A DNA stretch of 64,000 nt. Origin: Mesorhizobium koreense. GTDB taxonomy: Bacteria; Pseudomonadota; Alphaproteobacteria; Rhizobiales; Rhizobiaceae. The stretch is taken from the NCBI RefSeq assembly GCF_031656215.1, contig NZ_CP134228.1, positions 3,677,001-3,741,000 of the forward strand. Reading direction: 5' to 3'. The position numbers and the translations under genes are program-made. The notes under the pieces are model-generated. The model was not told the DNA's origin. It searched no databases and was given only the letters and a program-made list of their open reading frames with translations. The number at the start of each line of letters is the position of its first letter. Position 1 is the stretch's first letter. This document shows positions 35,467 through 44,602 of the stretch, piece by piece.

Positions 35467-35740
35467 GAACGAGGCGGATGAAAACGCCCTGAAGCTCGTC
35501 TATTTTGCCTGGGTGCGCGAGCGTATCGGGCGCACCGAGGAGGAGATCGTCGTGCCGGGCGAAGTCCGCACCGTGAAGGATCTGCTCGGCTGGCTGAAAA
35601 GACGCGGCGAGGAATACGAAGCCGCGCTCGAGCACGCGGACGTGATCCGCGTTGCGATCGACCACGAACACGCCGACCATAGCGAGACGATTGCCGGCGC
35701 GCGCGAGATCGCGCTTTTCCCACCGATGACCGGCGGATGA
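35450..35740 (+). CDS. moaD: Molybdopterin synthase small subunit MoaD
   Basis: Ubiquitin-like sulfur carrier for molybdopterin synthesis. The 96-aa product ends in the essential Gly-Gly (LFPPMTGG), where the thiocarboxylate is formed, and has the beta-grasp pattern KLVYFAWVRERIGRTEEEIV and VRVAIDHEHADHS-like core. The gene starts inside the end of pgsA and is followed by moaE after 4 bases, so pgsA-moaD-moaE form an operon, as is common in rhizobia. The molybdopterin enzyme at 25950-28055 is one possible client. Confidence 0.94.
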   Translation: MSSTNENEADENALKLVYFAWVRERIGRTEEEIVVPGEVRTVKDLLGWLKRRGEEYEAALEHADVIRVAIDHEHADHSETIAGAREIALFPPMTGG

Positions 35741-35744
35741 GATA

Positions 35745-36218
35745 ATGTCGGCGCACGTTGTTCCGCTTGTCCGCATCCAGACCGAAGATTTCGATACTTC
35801 GGCCGAGGTGGCGCGTCTGACGCGCGGACGGCACGATGTCGGCGCCGTCGTGACCTTCATCGGGCTTTGCCGCGACGAAGGCGGGCGGCTTTCGGCACTG
35901 GAACTCGAACACTACCCGGCGATGGCCGAGGCGGAAATCGCACGCATCGCGGCTGAGGCCATGGAGCGCTGGCCGCTTAGCGGTATCAGCGTCATTCATC
36001 GCTACGGCCGGCTGGCGCCCGGAGACAACATCGTTCTCGTCGTGACGGCATCCACTCATCGCCACGCGGCTTTCGATGCCGCTTCCTTTCTGATGGACTA
36101 TCTGAAGTCCCGCGCTCCTTTCTGGAAGAAAGAGCATCCCAAGGACGGGAGCGATGGCGGATGGGTGGATGCGCGCGAAGATGATGAAATCGCGGCAAGA
36201 CGTTGGGAACATAGCTGA
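35745..36218 (+). CDS. moaE: Molybdopterin synthase catalytic subunit MoaE
   Basis: Forms the dithiolene of molybdopterin with thiocarboxylated MoaD. The 157-aa product has VRIQTEDFDTSAEVARLTRG, the conserved GAVVTFIGLCRDEGGRLSAL, VIHRYGRLAPGDNIVLVVTA and the active-site lysine region LKSRAPFWKKEH. The length is normal. It is the last gene of the pgsA-moaD-moaE operon. An unusual Asp/Glu-rich C-terminus (WVDAREDDEIAARRWEHS) follows the catalytic lysines and is common in this group. Confidence 0.95.
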   Translation: MSAHVVPLVRIQTEDFDTSAEVARLTRGRHDVGAVVTFIGLCRDEGGRLSALELEHYPAMAEAEIARIAAEAMERWPLSGISVIHRYGRLAPGDNIVLVVTASTHRHAAFDAASFLMDYLKSRAPFWKKEHPKDGSDGGWVDAREDDEIAARRWEHS

Positions 36219-36376
36219 AAAATCGCATACGCGATGCCCACGCCCAGCCGGCTTTTTCGCAACAAACGAGTGTTTTTCGGGCGACGGCAACCCTAAATTA
36301 ATGATGCCGTCGGGAATTCCCGTGAATTAGACTTTTCGCAAGCCCGCTGCCGTTACCTTACGCCGAGCGTAGTGGC

Positions 36377-38635
36377 ATGTCGGGGTGCATGGTTTCAATT
36401 TCCACCTTTCTGCTGGAAACAAGCGGCGCCGCGTTCTGGATCGCGACGGCGGGCATTGCCTTTTCAGCGATGCTGATCGTCGCGCTCATGGACTATCGCC
36501 GGCGCTACCGCGCCGCGCTCCGTGAGCGGACGAATACGGCGGAGCTTATCGAGAACCTCCACGACGGCATCTACCGTTCTTCGCTTGACGGCCACCAACT
36601 GGCCGCCAACCGCTCCCTCGTTCGGCTGAACGGCTATGACAGCGAAGCGGAAATGCTCGCTTCGGTCAACGACATCGCCACGGAATGGTATGTCGATCCG
36701 AACCGGCGCACCGAATTCCGGGATATCCTCAATCGTGACGACAGGGTCGAGGATTTCGTCTCCGAAGTCTATCGGCACAAGACGCGGGAGCGCATCTGGA
36801 TCACCGAATCGGCCAGGATCGTCCGCGATCCGAAGACCGGAAAACCCCTCTACTATGAGGGGTCCGTCCGCGAGATCACTGAGACCATCCGGCGGCGGCA
36901 ACTGGAAGAGCAGATCCAGAAGCTGACGAGCCAGCTTCCCGGCGGCCTTTTCCAGTTCCGGCGCAGCGCGAACGGCTCCTATTCGGTTGAATATCTGAGC
37001 GGCGGCTTCGGGCGCGTCGTCGGCTTTCCGGCGGACATGCGCCTTTCGACGACCTCGCAATTCGTCGGTCTCATCATTCGCGAGGACAGGCGCGACTATT
37101 TCCGTTCGCTGACAGCCTCGCGCCGAAGCCTCTTGCCATGGGACCATGAATTCCGCGTGCGCACGCCGGACGGCGAATGCCGATGGCTGCGCATCGTCGC
37201 CAAGCCGGAACAGGATGACGGCGCGATCACCTGGCACGGCTATCTGATGGATATCTCCGCCCGCAAGAGCCAGGCGATGGAGATCGAGGAACTTGCCTAT
37301 TTCGATCCGCTCACCCGCCTGCCCAACCGGCGCATGCTGAGGGACCGCACTGCCGCGGCCATCGCCTGCGCACGCAAGCGGGGCCGCGTCGGCGCCCTCC
37401 TCTTCATCGACCTCGACAATTTCAAGAACCTGAACGACAGCCAGGGTCACCATGTCGGTGACCAATATCTTGTGCAGGTGGCCTCTCGGCTACGCCAATG
37501 TGCCGGCGAGCACGGGATGGTCTCACGCATGGGCGGCGACGAATTCGTCATCATGCTGGAAGACCTCGCGGATGGGCTGGCCGATGGGAGCCGGCGCGCC
37601 CTGGTCATTGCCGACAGCACGCTCTCGTCGCTCCGCGACACGTTCGTCCTCGGGCCGGTTCATCACAGGGGTTCGGCCAGTATCGGCGTCGTCGTTTTCG
37701 ACGGCAGCGAATCGGGCGCGGAGGAACTTGTCCGCCGCGCCGACATCGCCATGTACGAGGCGAAAAGCGGTGGCCGGAACGGTATCTCCCTCTTCGATCC
37801 CGCATCGCTTGAGTTGGAATCGCAGCGTTTCCGGCTTCTCAACGACCTGCGCGTGGCGATTTTCCGCGCTCAGCTCGCCCTGCATTTCCAGCCGCAGATC
37901 GACCGCGAAGGCCGCGTCTGCGGCGCCGAGGCGCTGCTGCGCTGGCATCATCCCGAACTTGGCGACATCCCGCCCGGCGTGTTCATACCGCTTGCCGAGC
38001 ATTGCGGCCTCATCCACGAGATCGGTGACTTCGTCCTCGCCAAGGCCATCGCCACTCTGGCAGGCTGGCAGCGAAATCCGGCAACGTCGCATCTCAGACT
38101 AGCGGTGAACATCTCCGTACAGTCCTTTGCCAACGCAACCTTCGTGCCGGACCTGACGCGGCTTGTCGGGGAATATGGCGTCGACGCTTCCTGCCTGACG
38201 CTCGAATTCGCCGAGAACGTCATGGCACGCGACCAGGAGCGGACGGCGGTACGCATGGCCGAACTGAAGAAGCTCGGCATCCGGTTCTCACTGGACGATT
38301 TCGGAACCGGCTATTCCTCGCTCGTACATCTGAAGAAGCTGCCTTTCGACGAACTCAAGATCGACGGCGGCTTCGTCGCGGATATCGAGACACGGGAAAG
38401 CGACCGCACGCTCGTGCGTACGATCCTCGCCATGGCGACGACGCTGGGGCTGACTGCGGTCGCAGAGCATGTCGAGGACGACAAGCAGCGCATCTTCCTG
38501 CATCTCTTCGGATGCGAGATCTTCCAGGGGCTGCTCTACAGCGCGGCCGTACCCGAGGAGGAGTTCCTGGCCTTCACGATCGCGCGCAACGCTCCCGCCG
38601 AAGCGGAAACGGCCGATATCCGTCGGCCGGCCTGA
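36377..38635 (+). CDS. PAS-PAS-GGDEF-EAL cyclic-di-GMP enzyme
   Basis: A 752-aa membrane-anchored signalling protein. One N-terminal membrane span (residues about 15-40) is followed by two PAS-like sensor domains (about 55-170 and 180-295), a GGDEF diguanylate cyclase domain with intact GGDEF at 386-390 and an EAL phosphodiesterase domain with EAL at 518-520. The EAL domain keeps DDFGTGYSSL, the LKID lysine/aspartate and AEHVE...QG motifs, so both activities may be real. No RxxD inhibitory site precedes GGDEF, which suggests the cyclase is not product-inhibited. Single gene; ATG 36377. Confidence 0.93.
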   Translation: MSGCMVSISTFLLETSGAAFWIATAGIAFSAMLIVALMDYRRRYRAALRERTNTAELIENLHDGIYRSSLDGHQLAANRSLVRLNGYDSEAEMLASVNDIATEWYVDPNRRTEFRDILNRDDRVEDFVSEVYRHKTRERIWITESARIVRDPKTGKPLYYEGSVREITETIRRRQLEEQIQKLTSQLPGGLFQFRRSANGSYSVEYLSGGFGRVVGFPADMRLSTTSQFVGLIIREDRRDYFRSLTASRRSLLPWDHEFRVRTPDGECRWLRIVAKPEQDDGAITWHGYLMDISARKSQAMEIEELAYFDPLTRLPNRRMLRDRTAAAIACARKRGRVGALLFIDLDNFKNLNDSQGHHVGDQYLVQVASRLRQCAGEHGMVSRMGGDEFVIMLEDLADGLADGSRRALVIADSTLSSLRDTFVLGPVHHRGSASIGVVVFDGSESGAEELVRRADIAMYEAKSGGRNGISLFDPASLELESQRFRLLNDLRVAIFRAQLALHFQPQIDREGRVCGAEALLRWHHPELGDIPPGVFIPLAEHCGLIHEIGDFVLAKAIATLAGWQRNPATSHLRLAVNISVQSFANATFVPDLTRLVGEYGVDASCLTLEFAENVMARDQERTAVRMAELKKLGIRFSLDDFGTGYSSLVHLKKLPFDELKIDGGFVADIETRESDRTLVRTILAMATTLGLTAVAEHVEDDKQRIFLHLFGCEIFQGLLYSAAVPEEEFLAFTIARNAPAEAETADIRRPA

Positions 38636-38660
38636 CGAGCCGGCCGACGGGAGATAATCC

Positions 38661-39083
38661 TCAGCCGACGATCTCGGTATCGGAGAACCAGAAGCGGATT
38701 TCTTGCGCGGCGGTTTCCGGCGCATCCGAACCGTGGACCGAATTCTCTCCGATCGAGAGAGAATGGACCTTGCGGATGGTGCCTTCGGCGGCGTTGGCCG
38801 GATTGGTCGCACCCATCACTTCGCGGTTCCTGGCGATGGCATCCTCGCCTTCCAGCACCTGCACGACGGTCGGGCCGGACGACATGAAATCGCAAAGCTC
38901 GTCGAAGAACGGCCGGCCCTTGTGAACGGCGTAGAAGCCCTCCGCCTCACGCCGGCTCATCCATACCCGCCGCGACGCGACCACACGCAAGCCGGCATCT
39001 TCCAGCATCATGGTGATGGCGCCGGTGAGGTTGCGTTTCGTCGCGTCCGGCTTGATCATCGAGAAGGTGCGTTCGATCGCCAT
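38661..39083 (-). CDS. ndk: Nucleoside-diphosphate kinase
   Basis: Exchanges the terminal phosphate between nucleoside di- and triphosphates. The 140-aa product starts [19 protein letters not shown] and has the active-site histidine in [14 protein letters not shown], preceded by [16 protein letters not shown]. Length and motifs are standard. ATG 39083 has AAGGA about 8 bases upstream; the longer open frame to 39227 is not supported. It converges with the GGDEF-EAL gene (25 bases) and is divergent from the DinB-like gene. Confidence 0.97.
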   Translation of the reverse strand: MAIERTFSMIKPDATKRNLTGAITMMLEDAGLRVVASRRVWMSRREAEGFYAVHKGRPFFDELCDFMSSGPTVVQVLEGEDAIARNREVMGATNPANAAEGTIRKVHSLSIGENSVHGSDAPETAAQEIRFWFSDTEIVG

Positions 39084-39256
39084 CTGCTGTCCTTTGCAAG
39101 AAATTGGTGTTTCGGAGGTGGCGGGCTGCATAGCGCGCTGGACCGGACTTGTGAAGGGGCCGAAATCCCGCACCCTGCGGCACGGATTTGCCGTTGGCCG
39201 TTCCCGGCGGCTGGTGTAGTTCCTCAACGGAAGACACAGGGCAGAACGTTTTGGAA

Positions 39257-39769
39257 ATGAAGCAGCACTTCATGATGTTCGCCGCCTACAATGCATGGGC
39301 GAACGGACAAATCTACGATGCGGCCGCCGAACTGACCGACGAGGAATTCGGCCGCGACGTCGGCGCCTTCTTCGGCTCGATGAGAGGGACGCTCAACCAC
39401 CTGCTCGTCGCCGACCGCATCTGGATGAAGCGCTTCACCAGCGAGGGCGAAGCGCCAAAGGCACTGGACACCATTATTCACCCGAACTTCGATCCCCTGC
39501 GCCTGGCGCGGGAAGCGGAGGACCGGCGCATCGTGGAATGGATTTCGAGCCTCTCGGAAAAGGCGCTGGCCGGCCGCTTCACCTACATGACGGTAACCGA
39601 CCTCCGGACCGTGTCGCAGCGGCTTGCGCCCGCGCTCGACCACTTCTTCAATCACCAGACGCATCACCGCGGACACGCCCACATGATCCTGAGCGTGCTC
39701 GGCAAATCAGCGCCTGTGCTCGACCTGGTCTATTTCCAGCGCACGCCGGAAGGCCGTTCCTTCGCGTAG
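39257..39769 (+). CDS. DinB family protein
   Basis: The 170-aa product is a four-helix-bundle DinB/YfiT-like protein. The three metal-binding histidines of the family are visible: [12 protein letters not shown] in the second helix and [15 protein letters not shown] near the C-terminus. The opening [20 protein letters not shown] is typical of the rhizobial subgroup. Members are metal-dependent enzymes, for example thiol transferases, but this one has no assigned substrate. Despite the name it need not be damage-inducible, and no LexA box is seen upstream. TTG 39251 is an alternative start. Confidence 0.88.
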   Translation: MKQHFMMFAAYNAWANGQIYDAAAELTDEEFGRDVGAFFGSMRGTLNHLLVADRIWMKRFTSEGEAPKALDTIIHPNFDPLRLAREAEDRRIVEWISSLSEKALAGRFTYMTVTDLRTVSQRLAPALDHFFNHQTHHRGHAHMILSVLGKSAPVLDLVYFQRTPEGRSFA

Positions 39770-39868
39770 GCAATACCGCTCTGCTCCGAGCCTCCTTGCC
39801 GCGATACGCGGCAGAACCTCCTCGATGCTCTTGTCATCGCGGCCCGGCTCGGCCAAAAGGGCCGCGCC

Positions 39869-41746
39869 ATGCTTACCATTACAGACCTTTCCCTGCGCAT
39901 CGCCGGGCGCCTTCTCATCGACCGTGCCTCGCTGGCCCTCCCCGCCGGCGCCAAGGCGGGTCTTGTCGGCCGCAACGGTACCGGCAAGACGACGCTCTTT
40001 CGCGCCATCACCGGCGATCTTGCAGCCGAGACCGGCTCGATCAGCCTGCCGAAGAACACCAGGATCGGCCAGGTGGCGCAGGAGGCACCGGGCACCAATG
40101 AGCCGCTGATTGATATCGTGCTTCGGGCCGACACCGAGCGCGCCGCGCTTCTTGCCGAGGAGAAGACGGCGAAAGACCCGCACCGCATCGCCGAGATCCA
40201 TCTAAGGCTCGCCGATATCGACGCGCACTCGGCCGAGGCACGCGCCGCGACCATCCTCGCCGGTCTCGGCTTCGACGACGCCGCGCAGAAGCGGCCGGCT
40301 TCCTCCTTCTCCGGCGGCTGGCGCATGCGGGTCGCGCTCGCGTCGGTCCTGTTCGCCCAGCCCGACCTCCTGCTTCTCGACGAGCCCACCAACTATCTCG
40401 ACCTCGAGGGCACGCTCTGGCTGGAAAATTACGTCGCGAAATACCCGCACACCGTTCTCCTGATCTCGCACGACCGCGACCTGCTCAACCGCGCCGTCAA
40501 CTCCATCGTGCATCTGGAGCAGAAGAAGCTCACCTTCTGGCGCGGCGGCTACGACCAGTTCGAGCGGCAACGGGCGGAGAAGGCGGCACTCCTGGAAAAG
40601 AACCGCGCCAAGCAGGATGCGGCACGCAAGCACATGGAGGAATTCGTCGCGCGTTTCCGCGCCAAGGCCTCGAAGGCAAGGCAGGCGCAGTCGCGCCTGA
40701 AAGCGCTGGAAAGGATGAAGCCGATCGCAACCCTCGTCGACGAAACGGTGCGGCCTTTCAGTTTTCCCGAGCCGGTGAAGACGGTCGCCTCGCCGATCAT
40801 CGCGCTGGAGGGCGGGACCGTCGGCTATGCACCGGGCCGGCCCGTGCTGAGGCACCTGTCGCTCAGGATCGACGCCGACGACCGCATCGCGCTGCTCGGC
40901 GCCAACGGCAACGGCAAGTCGACCTTCGCCAAGCTGCTGGCCGGAAGGCTCGCGCCTGAAACCGGAACCATGACCGTCGCTCCGCAGCTCAAGGTCTCCA
41001 TGTTCGCTCAGCACCAGCTCGACGATCTCAGGCCCGAGGAAAACGCCTACGAGCACGTGCGGCGCATGATGCCGGAAGCGCCCGAGGCCAAGGTGCGCTC
41101 GCGCGTGGCGCGGATGGGTCTTGCGACCGAGAAGATGAACACGGCGGCGAAGGACCTTTCGGGCGGCGAAAAGGCGCGTCTCCTGATGGGTCTTGCCTCC
41201 TTTGAAGGCCCCAATCTCTTCATCCTGGACGAGCCGACCAACCATCTCGACATCGATTCGAGGGAATCGCTGATCCAGGCGCTCAACGACTTTTCCGGCG
41301 CGGTGATCCTGATTTCGCACGACCGCCACCTGATCGAGGCGACCGTGGACCGGCTGTGGCTTGTGAAGGACGGCACGGTGAAGCCATATGACGGCGATCT
41401 CGGCGACTACCGGCAACTGGTCACCGGCGGCGCTTCCGACCGGCGCGATCGGCGCGAGGCGGAAAAGACGAGCAAGGCGGACCGACGCCGGGAAGCCGCG
41501 CAGCGCCGTGCCGCGCTAGAACCGCTCGCCAAGGAAATAAAGGCGACCGAAGCGGTGATCGAACGGCTGCGCGGGCGGCTGGAAACGATCGAAACCCGGC
41601 TTGCCGATCCCTCCCTCTACGAGAAGGAACCGGCGAAGGTCACGGAACTGACCAAGGAGCGCGGCGATCTGGCGGCCAGGCTGGCGGCGCAGGAGGATCG
41701 ATGGCTTGCGCTTTCGACAGAGTATGAGGAGGCAATGGCGGCCTGA
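39869..41746 (+). CDS. ABC-F family ATP-binding protein
   Basis: The 625-aa soluble protein has two ABC ATPase domains without membrane spans: Walker A LVGRNGTGKTT and LLGANGNGKST, signatures SGGWRMRVALA and SGGEKARLLMG, and Walker B LLLDEPTNYLD and FILDEPTNHLD. Between them lies the charged ABC-F linker (ARKHMEEFVARFRAKASKAR), and the C-terminus is a coiled coil (TEAVIERLRGRLETIETRLA). Such proteins act on ribosomes, influencing elongation or resistance. It resembles the YheS/Uup branches more than EttA. GGCC-rich upstream sequence gives no clear ribosome binding site. Confidence 0.93.
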   Translation: MLTITDLSLRIAGRLLIDRASLALPAGAKAGLVGRNGTGKTTLFRAITGDLAAETGSISLPKNTRIGQVAQEAPGTNEPLIDIVLRADTERAALLAEEKTAKDPHRIAEIHLRLADIDAHSAEARAATILAGLGFDDAAQKRPASSFSGGWRMRVALASVLFAQPDLLLLDEPTNYLDLEGTLWLENYVAKYPHTVLLISHDRDLLNRAVNSIVHLEQKKLTFWRGGYDQFERQRAEKAALLEKNRAKQDAARKHMEEFVARFRAKASKARQAQSRLKALERMKPIATLVDETVRPFSFPEPVKTVASPIIALEGGTVGYAPGRPVLRHLSLRIDADDRIALLGANGNGKSTFAKLLAGRLAPETGTMTVAPQLKVSMFAQHQLDDLRPEENAYEHVRRMMPEAPEAKVRSRVARMGLATEKMNTAAKDLSGGEKARLLMGLASFEGPNLFILDEPTNHLDIDSRESLIQALNDFSGAVILISHDRHLIEATVDRLWLVKDGTVKPYDGDLGDYRQLVTGGASDRRDRREAEKTSKADRRREAAQRRAALEPLAKEIKATEAVIERLRGRLETIETRLADPSLYEKEPAKVTELTKERGDLAARLAAQEDRWLALSTEYEEAMAA

Positions 41747-41796
41747 CGCGGGCAAACCGGCAGGTCCCGGACCCGGCAGTCTGTGCGCGGAATAAG

Positions 41797-41821
41797 GGAA
41801 CGAATTCGACCGGATGACGTT
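41797..41821 (+). promoter_or_regulatory. Sigma-EcfG promoter of the 25-aa peptide gene
   Basis: GGAAC (41797-41801), exactly 16 bases, CGTT (41818-41821). The distance from CGTT to the ATG (32 bases) is nearly the same as at the ElaB-like gene (31 bases). Confidence 0.75.
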
Positions 41822-41853
41822 TCTTCGATACGACTTACATCGGAGGAAAAGTT

Positions 41854-41931
41854 ATGGGACGAGGAATTCTCTTGTGGTTGCTTGGTATACCGATACCAAT
41901 CATTATCCTCATTCTTCTTTTCTGGCACTGA
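41854..41931 (+). CDS. 25-aa hydrophobic membrane peptide (general-stress candidate)
   Basis: A complete 25-codon gene (ATG 41854, TGA 41929-41931) with a strong GGAGGAAAA ribosome binding site. The peptide opens MGRGILLWLLGIPIPIIILI and continues with a short Leu-rich tail ending Phe-Trp-His. It would span the inner membrane once, with a proline-containing centre. Very similar Gly-Ile-Pro-Ile-Pro peptides are known to me as uncharacterised short proteins in Hyphomicrobiales. An exact sigma-EcfG promoter lies 32 bases upstream, and a 12-bp hairpin follows at 42004-42037, so it appears to be a single-gene stress transcript. Confidence 0.72.
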   Translation: MGRGILLWLLGIPIPIIILILLFWH

Positions 41932-42003
41932 GCGGATTTCTTCTTCCCACATAAAAGGGAAAGCGTCGCGTTCCTGAAAAAATGCTGCGAATACGCGATG
42001 CGC

Positions 42004-42037
42004 GCCCGCAACCGGAACAAAATCCCCGGTTGCGGGC
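42004..42037 (+). terminator. GC-rich hairpin after the 25-aa peptide gene
   Basis: GCCCGCAACCGG (42004-42015) and CCGGTTGCGGGC (42026-42037) form a perfect 12-bp stem with a 10-base loop. The downstream T-run is poor (AAAGCTTTGTT), so termination may be partial. Confidence 0.55.
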
Positions 42038-42092
42038 AAAGCTTTGTTAACCCTAACGATGTGTAATCCATCCCGTTCATTGTTTCGACGGC

Positions 42093-43376
42093 ATGGAATC
42101 CGTGGCACATCCCCCTCAATCGACCGTATTTGGGAAGCGCAGCGAGCCGCATACCGTCATCATCGCGCGCGGCGACACCATCCGCCATTTCACGATCCGC
42201 CCCTGGGTTGCCGCCGTAGCGGGTTCGGCCTGCGCCGCGATTGCGATCGGCTATCTGCTCGCCACCTCCTATCTCGTCCTGCGCGACAATCTGATCGGCG
42301 CGTCGGTATCCCACCAGGCCCGCATGCAGCAGGCCTACGAGGACCGTATTTCGGCGCTGCGCTCGCAGGTCGACCGCATCACCAGCCGGCAGCTTCTCGA
42401 CCAGCGCGCAGTTGAGCAGAAGGTGAGCGAATTGCTCGCCCGCCAGTCCCTCCTCTCGCAACAGCACGGCCGGCTCGGGCCTCTACTGGAACGCGCCGAG
42501 ACACTGGAAAAAGCGGCCTCGATCCCCCTGCCCTCAGTGCGGCCGGATAAACGCGCACGCGCCGACGAGGGATCCTCCACCTCAAACGCCCAGGCAGTGG
42601 GGCTGCGCACCGCGGAGATCGGCCCGGCCGCACTTTGGAAGACGCGGCTCGCGTCTACGGGCGATGAAACCACGACGGACCGGGCGGACCGTTTGTTTGC
42701 CAGCATCAACACTTCGCTGCGCTCGATAGAAACGGAGCAGTTGCGGCGCGTGCAGACGCTGTCGCAAAAAGCATGGCAGACCGGCGATGCGGTCAAAGAG
42801 GCCCTGCAATCCGCCGGTCTCGAGGTCGCCGCGAATTACGGCAAGGAAGATGTGGGCGGTCCGCTGATCGAAGTGAATGACCCGACCAAATTCGACAAAA
42901 AGGTCAAGGAACTCGATCAAGCCCTTGACCGGCTCGACCTTCTGAAGGCCGAAATCCGCAAGATACCGATAGCCAATCCGGCGCCGGGCGCAGTGGTGAC
43001 CAGCGCTTTCGGGGTTCGGCGCGATCCTATTCTCGGCGTTTCAGCGCTGCATCCCGGCATCGATTTCCGCGATGCCATCGGGAGCAATGTTCCCGCGACC
43101 GCCGCCGGCGTGGTGACGCGTGCCAGCCGGGCCGGAGGCTACGGGAATATGGTCGAGATCGACCATGGCGGCGGCTATTCCACCCGCTACGCGCATTTGA
43201 GCGAAATCGATGTGAAGGTCGGCGACAAGGTGGCGCGGGGCGAGACGATCGGAAAATCCGGCAGTACCGGCCGCTCGACAGGCCCGCACCTTCACTACGA
43301 AGTTCGTCACAACGGTAAGGCGGTGGACCCCGTTTCCTTCCTGAAGGCGGGACGGGTCATCTCTCAGCTATTGTAG
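42093..43376 (+). CDS. M23 family metallopeptidase with coiled-coil region
   Basis: The 427-aa inner-membrane protein has a short cytoplasmic N-terminus, one membrane span (VAAVAGSACAAIAIGYLLAT), a periplasmic coiled coil (YEDRISALRSQVDRITSRQL) and a C-terminal M23 (lysostaphin-like) domain with HPGIDFRDAIG, GGYGNMVEIDHGGGYSTRYA and GPHLHYEVRHNG, so the zinc-binding His/Asp and catalytic His residues are kept. It should be an active endopeptidase that cleaves peptidoglycan crosslinks, or an activator of amidases. No EnvC-type degenerate site is seen. It lies alone between the 25-aa peptide and a convergent DUF971 gene. Confidence 0.9.
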   Translation: MESVAHPPQSTVFGKRSEPHTVIIARGDTIRHFTIRPWVAAVAGSACAAIAIGYLLATSYLVLRDNLIGASVSHQARMQQAYEDRISALRSQVDRITSRQLLDQRAVEQKVSELLARQSLLSQQHGRLGPLLERAETLEKAASIPLPSVRPDKRARADEGSSTSNAQAVGLRTAEIGPAALWKTRLASTGDETTTDRADRLFASINTSLRSIETEQLRRVQTLSQKAWQTGDAVKEALQSAGLEVAANYGKEDVGGPLIEVNDPTKFDKKVKELDQALDRLDLLKAEIRKIPIANPAPGAVVTSAFGVRRDPILGVSALHPGIDFRDAIGSNVPATAAGVVTRASRAGGYGNMVEIDHGGGYSTRYAHLSEIDVKVGDKVARGETIGKSGSTGRSTGPHLHYEVRHNGKAVDPVSFLKAGRVISQLL

Positions 43377-43383
43377 CGCTCTC

Positions 43384-43731
43384 TTATCGGCTGAGCCCTT
43401 TGGTCGCCAGTTCGTCAAGATAGGCCTGCCAGCGCTCTTCCTTCTCCTCGCCGAGTTCCCGCAAGTAGTGCCATGTGAAGATGCCGGTATCGTGGAAATC
43501 GTCGAACACGATCCGTACGGCATAATTCCCGACCGGCTCGACCCTGCTTATCGCGACATTCCGCTTGCCGGGCACGGTGACGCGCTGTTCCGGCGAATGG
43601 CCCTGGACTTCGGCCGAAGGCGACAGGACGCGCAGCATCTCCGCCGGCACTTCGTAGCGCCGACCGCCCGCAAAGCTCACCGTCAGCGTCCTGCGATCCT
43701 TCGATACCCGCAATTCAGTCGGTGCAGTCAT
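43384..43731 (-). CDS. DUF971 family protein
   Basis: A 115-aa protein corresponding to the DUF971 or gamma-butyrobetaine-hydroxylase N-terminal-like fold: TELRVSKDRRTLTVSFAGGR, YEVPAEMLRVLSPSAEVQGH, SRVEPVGNYAVRIVFDDFHD and the terminal TGIFTWHYLRELGEE. Stand-alone members occur widely and have been linked to iron-sulfur cluster or cofactor assembly, but the role is uncertain. ATG 43731 agrees with family starts; GTG 43767 has a better ribosome binding site (GAGG, 5-6 bases) and would add 12 residues. Confidence 0.85.
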   Translation of the reverse strand: MTAPTELRVSKDRRTLTVSFAGGRRYEVPAEMLRVLSPSAEVQGHSPEQRVTVPGKRNVAISRVEPVGNYAVRIVFDDFHDTGIFTWHYLRELGEEKEERWQAYLDELATKGLSR

Positions 43732-43949
43732 TCGTGGGATGTCCCGAGGCGTTGCAAGAAACGTCACCCTTGCCTCTTTCGGGACCGGGCGTCCAGAGGG
43801 CGTTGCGACACGCCGCGCTGTCGGCCGTCCCTGGCTTCCAGGCGGCTACGGTTTAGTGCGGAAAACGCCACCTATTCGCTGTGTGATCGTGCGGCTTTGG
43901 GTTACATCGACCGGAGCGGCGAATCGCGTTCGTCGGGAAAGGAAGAGCG

Positions 43950-44594
43950 ATGCTGGGCTGGTTCCGCAAACTGATGCCGCGCGAAGACCGCTTCTTCGAC
44001 CTGTTCGCCAAGCACGCCGAGACAGTCGTCGGCGGTGCGGAAGCCTTGCAGAAGCTGCTCGCCGGCGGCGACAATGTCGAGCGGCAGTGCCGTGAGATCA
44101 TCGATCTGGAGCACCGGGCGGATGCGATAACCCGCGAGGTACTGCAGGCGGTACGCAAGAGTTTCATCACGCCGTTCGACCGCGGCGACATCAAGGACCT
44201 GATCCAGTCCATGGATGACGCCATCGACATGATGCAGAAGACCGTGAAGACGGTGACGCTGTTCCAGCAGAAAAGCTTCGATCCGCTCATGCAGGAGATG
44301 GGCGGCACCATCGTGGAAGCGGCACGGCTGACCGCCGAGGCCGTCCCGCTCCTCAACGGTATCGGCACGCATGCGGCCCGCCTCGCCGCTATCGCCGAGG
44401 AAGTGACGCGCGTCGAGGAACGCTCGGACGAGTTGCACGACGCGGGCTTGCGTGACCTGTTTGATCGTCACGGCAAGACCGATCCGATGGCCTATCTGAT
44501 CGGCAGCGAAATCTACGGCCAGCTCGAAAAGGTCGTCGACCGCTTCGAGGACGTCGCGAACGAGATCAGCGGCATCGTGATCGAGAACGTCTGA
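43950..44594 (+). CDS. DUF47 (PhoU-like) phosphate transport regulator
   Basis: The 214-aa helical cytoplasmic protein belongs to the DUF47/TIGR00153 family, distantly related to PhoU: MLGWFRKLMPREDRFFDLFA, CREIIDLEHRADAITREVLQ, FITPFDRGDIKDLIQSMDDA and YGQLEKVVDRFEDVANEISG. Such proteins are cotranscribed with Pit-type phosphate carriers and modulate them. The pit gene begins 8 bases downstream, which confirms the pairing. AAGGAAGAG precedes the ATG. Confidence 0.93.
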   Translation: MLGWFRKLMPREDRFFDLFAKHAETVVGGAEALQKLLAGGDNVERQCREIIDLEHRADAITREVLQAVRKSFITPFDRGDIKDLIQSMDDAIDMMQKTVKTVTLFQQKSFDPLMQEMGGTIVEAARLTAEAVPLLNGIGTHAARLAAIAEEVTRVEERSDELHDAGLRDLFDRHGKTDPMAYLIGSEIYGQLEKVVDRFEDVANEISGIVIENV

Positions 44595-44602
44595 GCCCGG
44601 CG

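Noticed and set aside
42040-42060. TTAACCCTAAC upstream of the M23 peptidase as a CtrA site
   Set aside because: Spacing between half sites is too short for the CtrA consensus.
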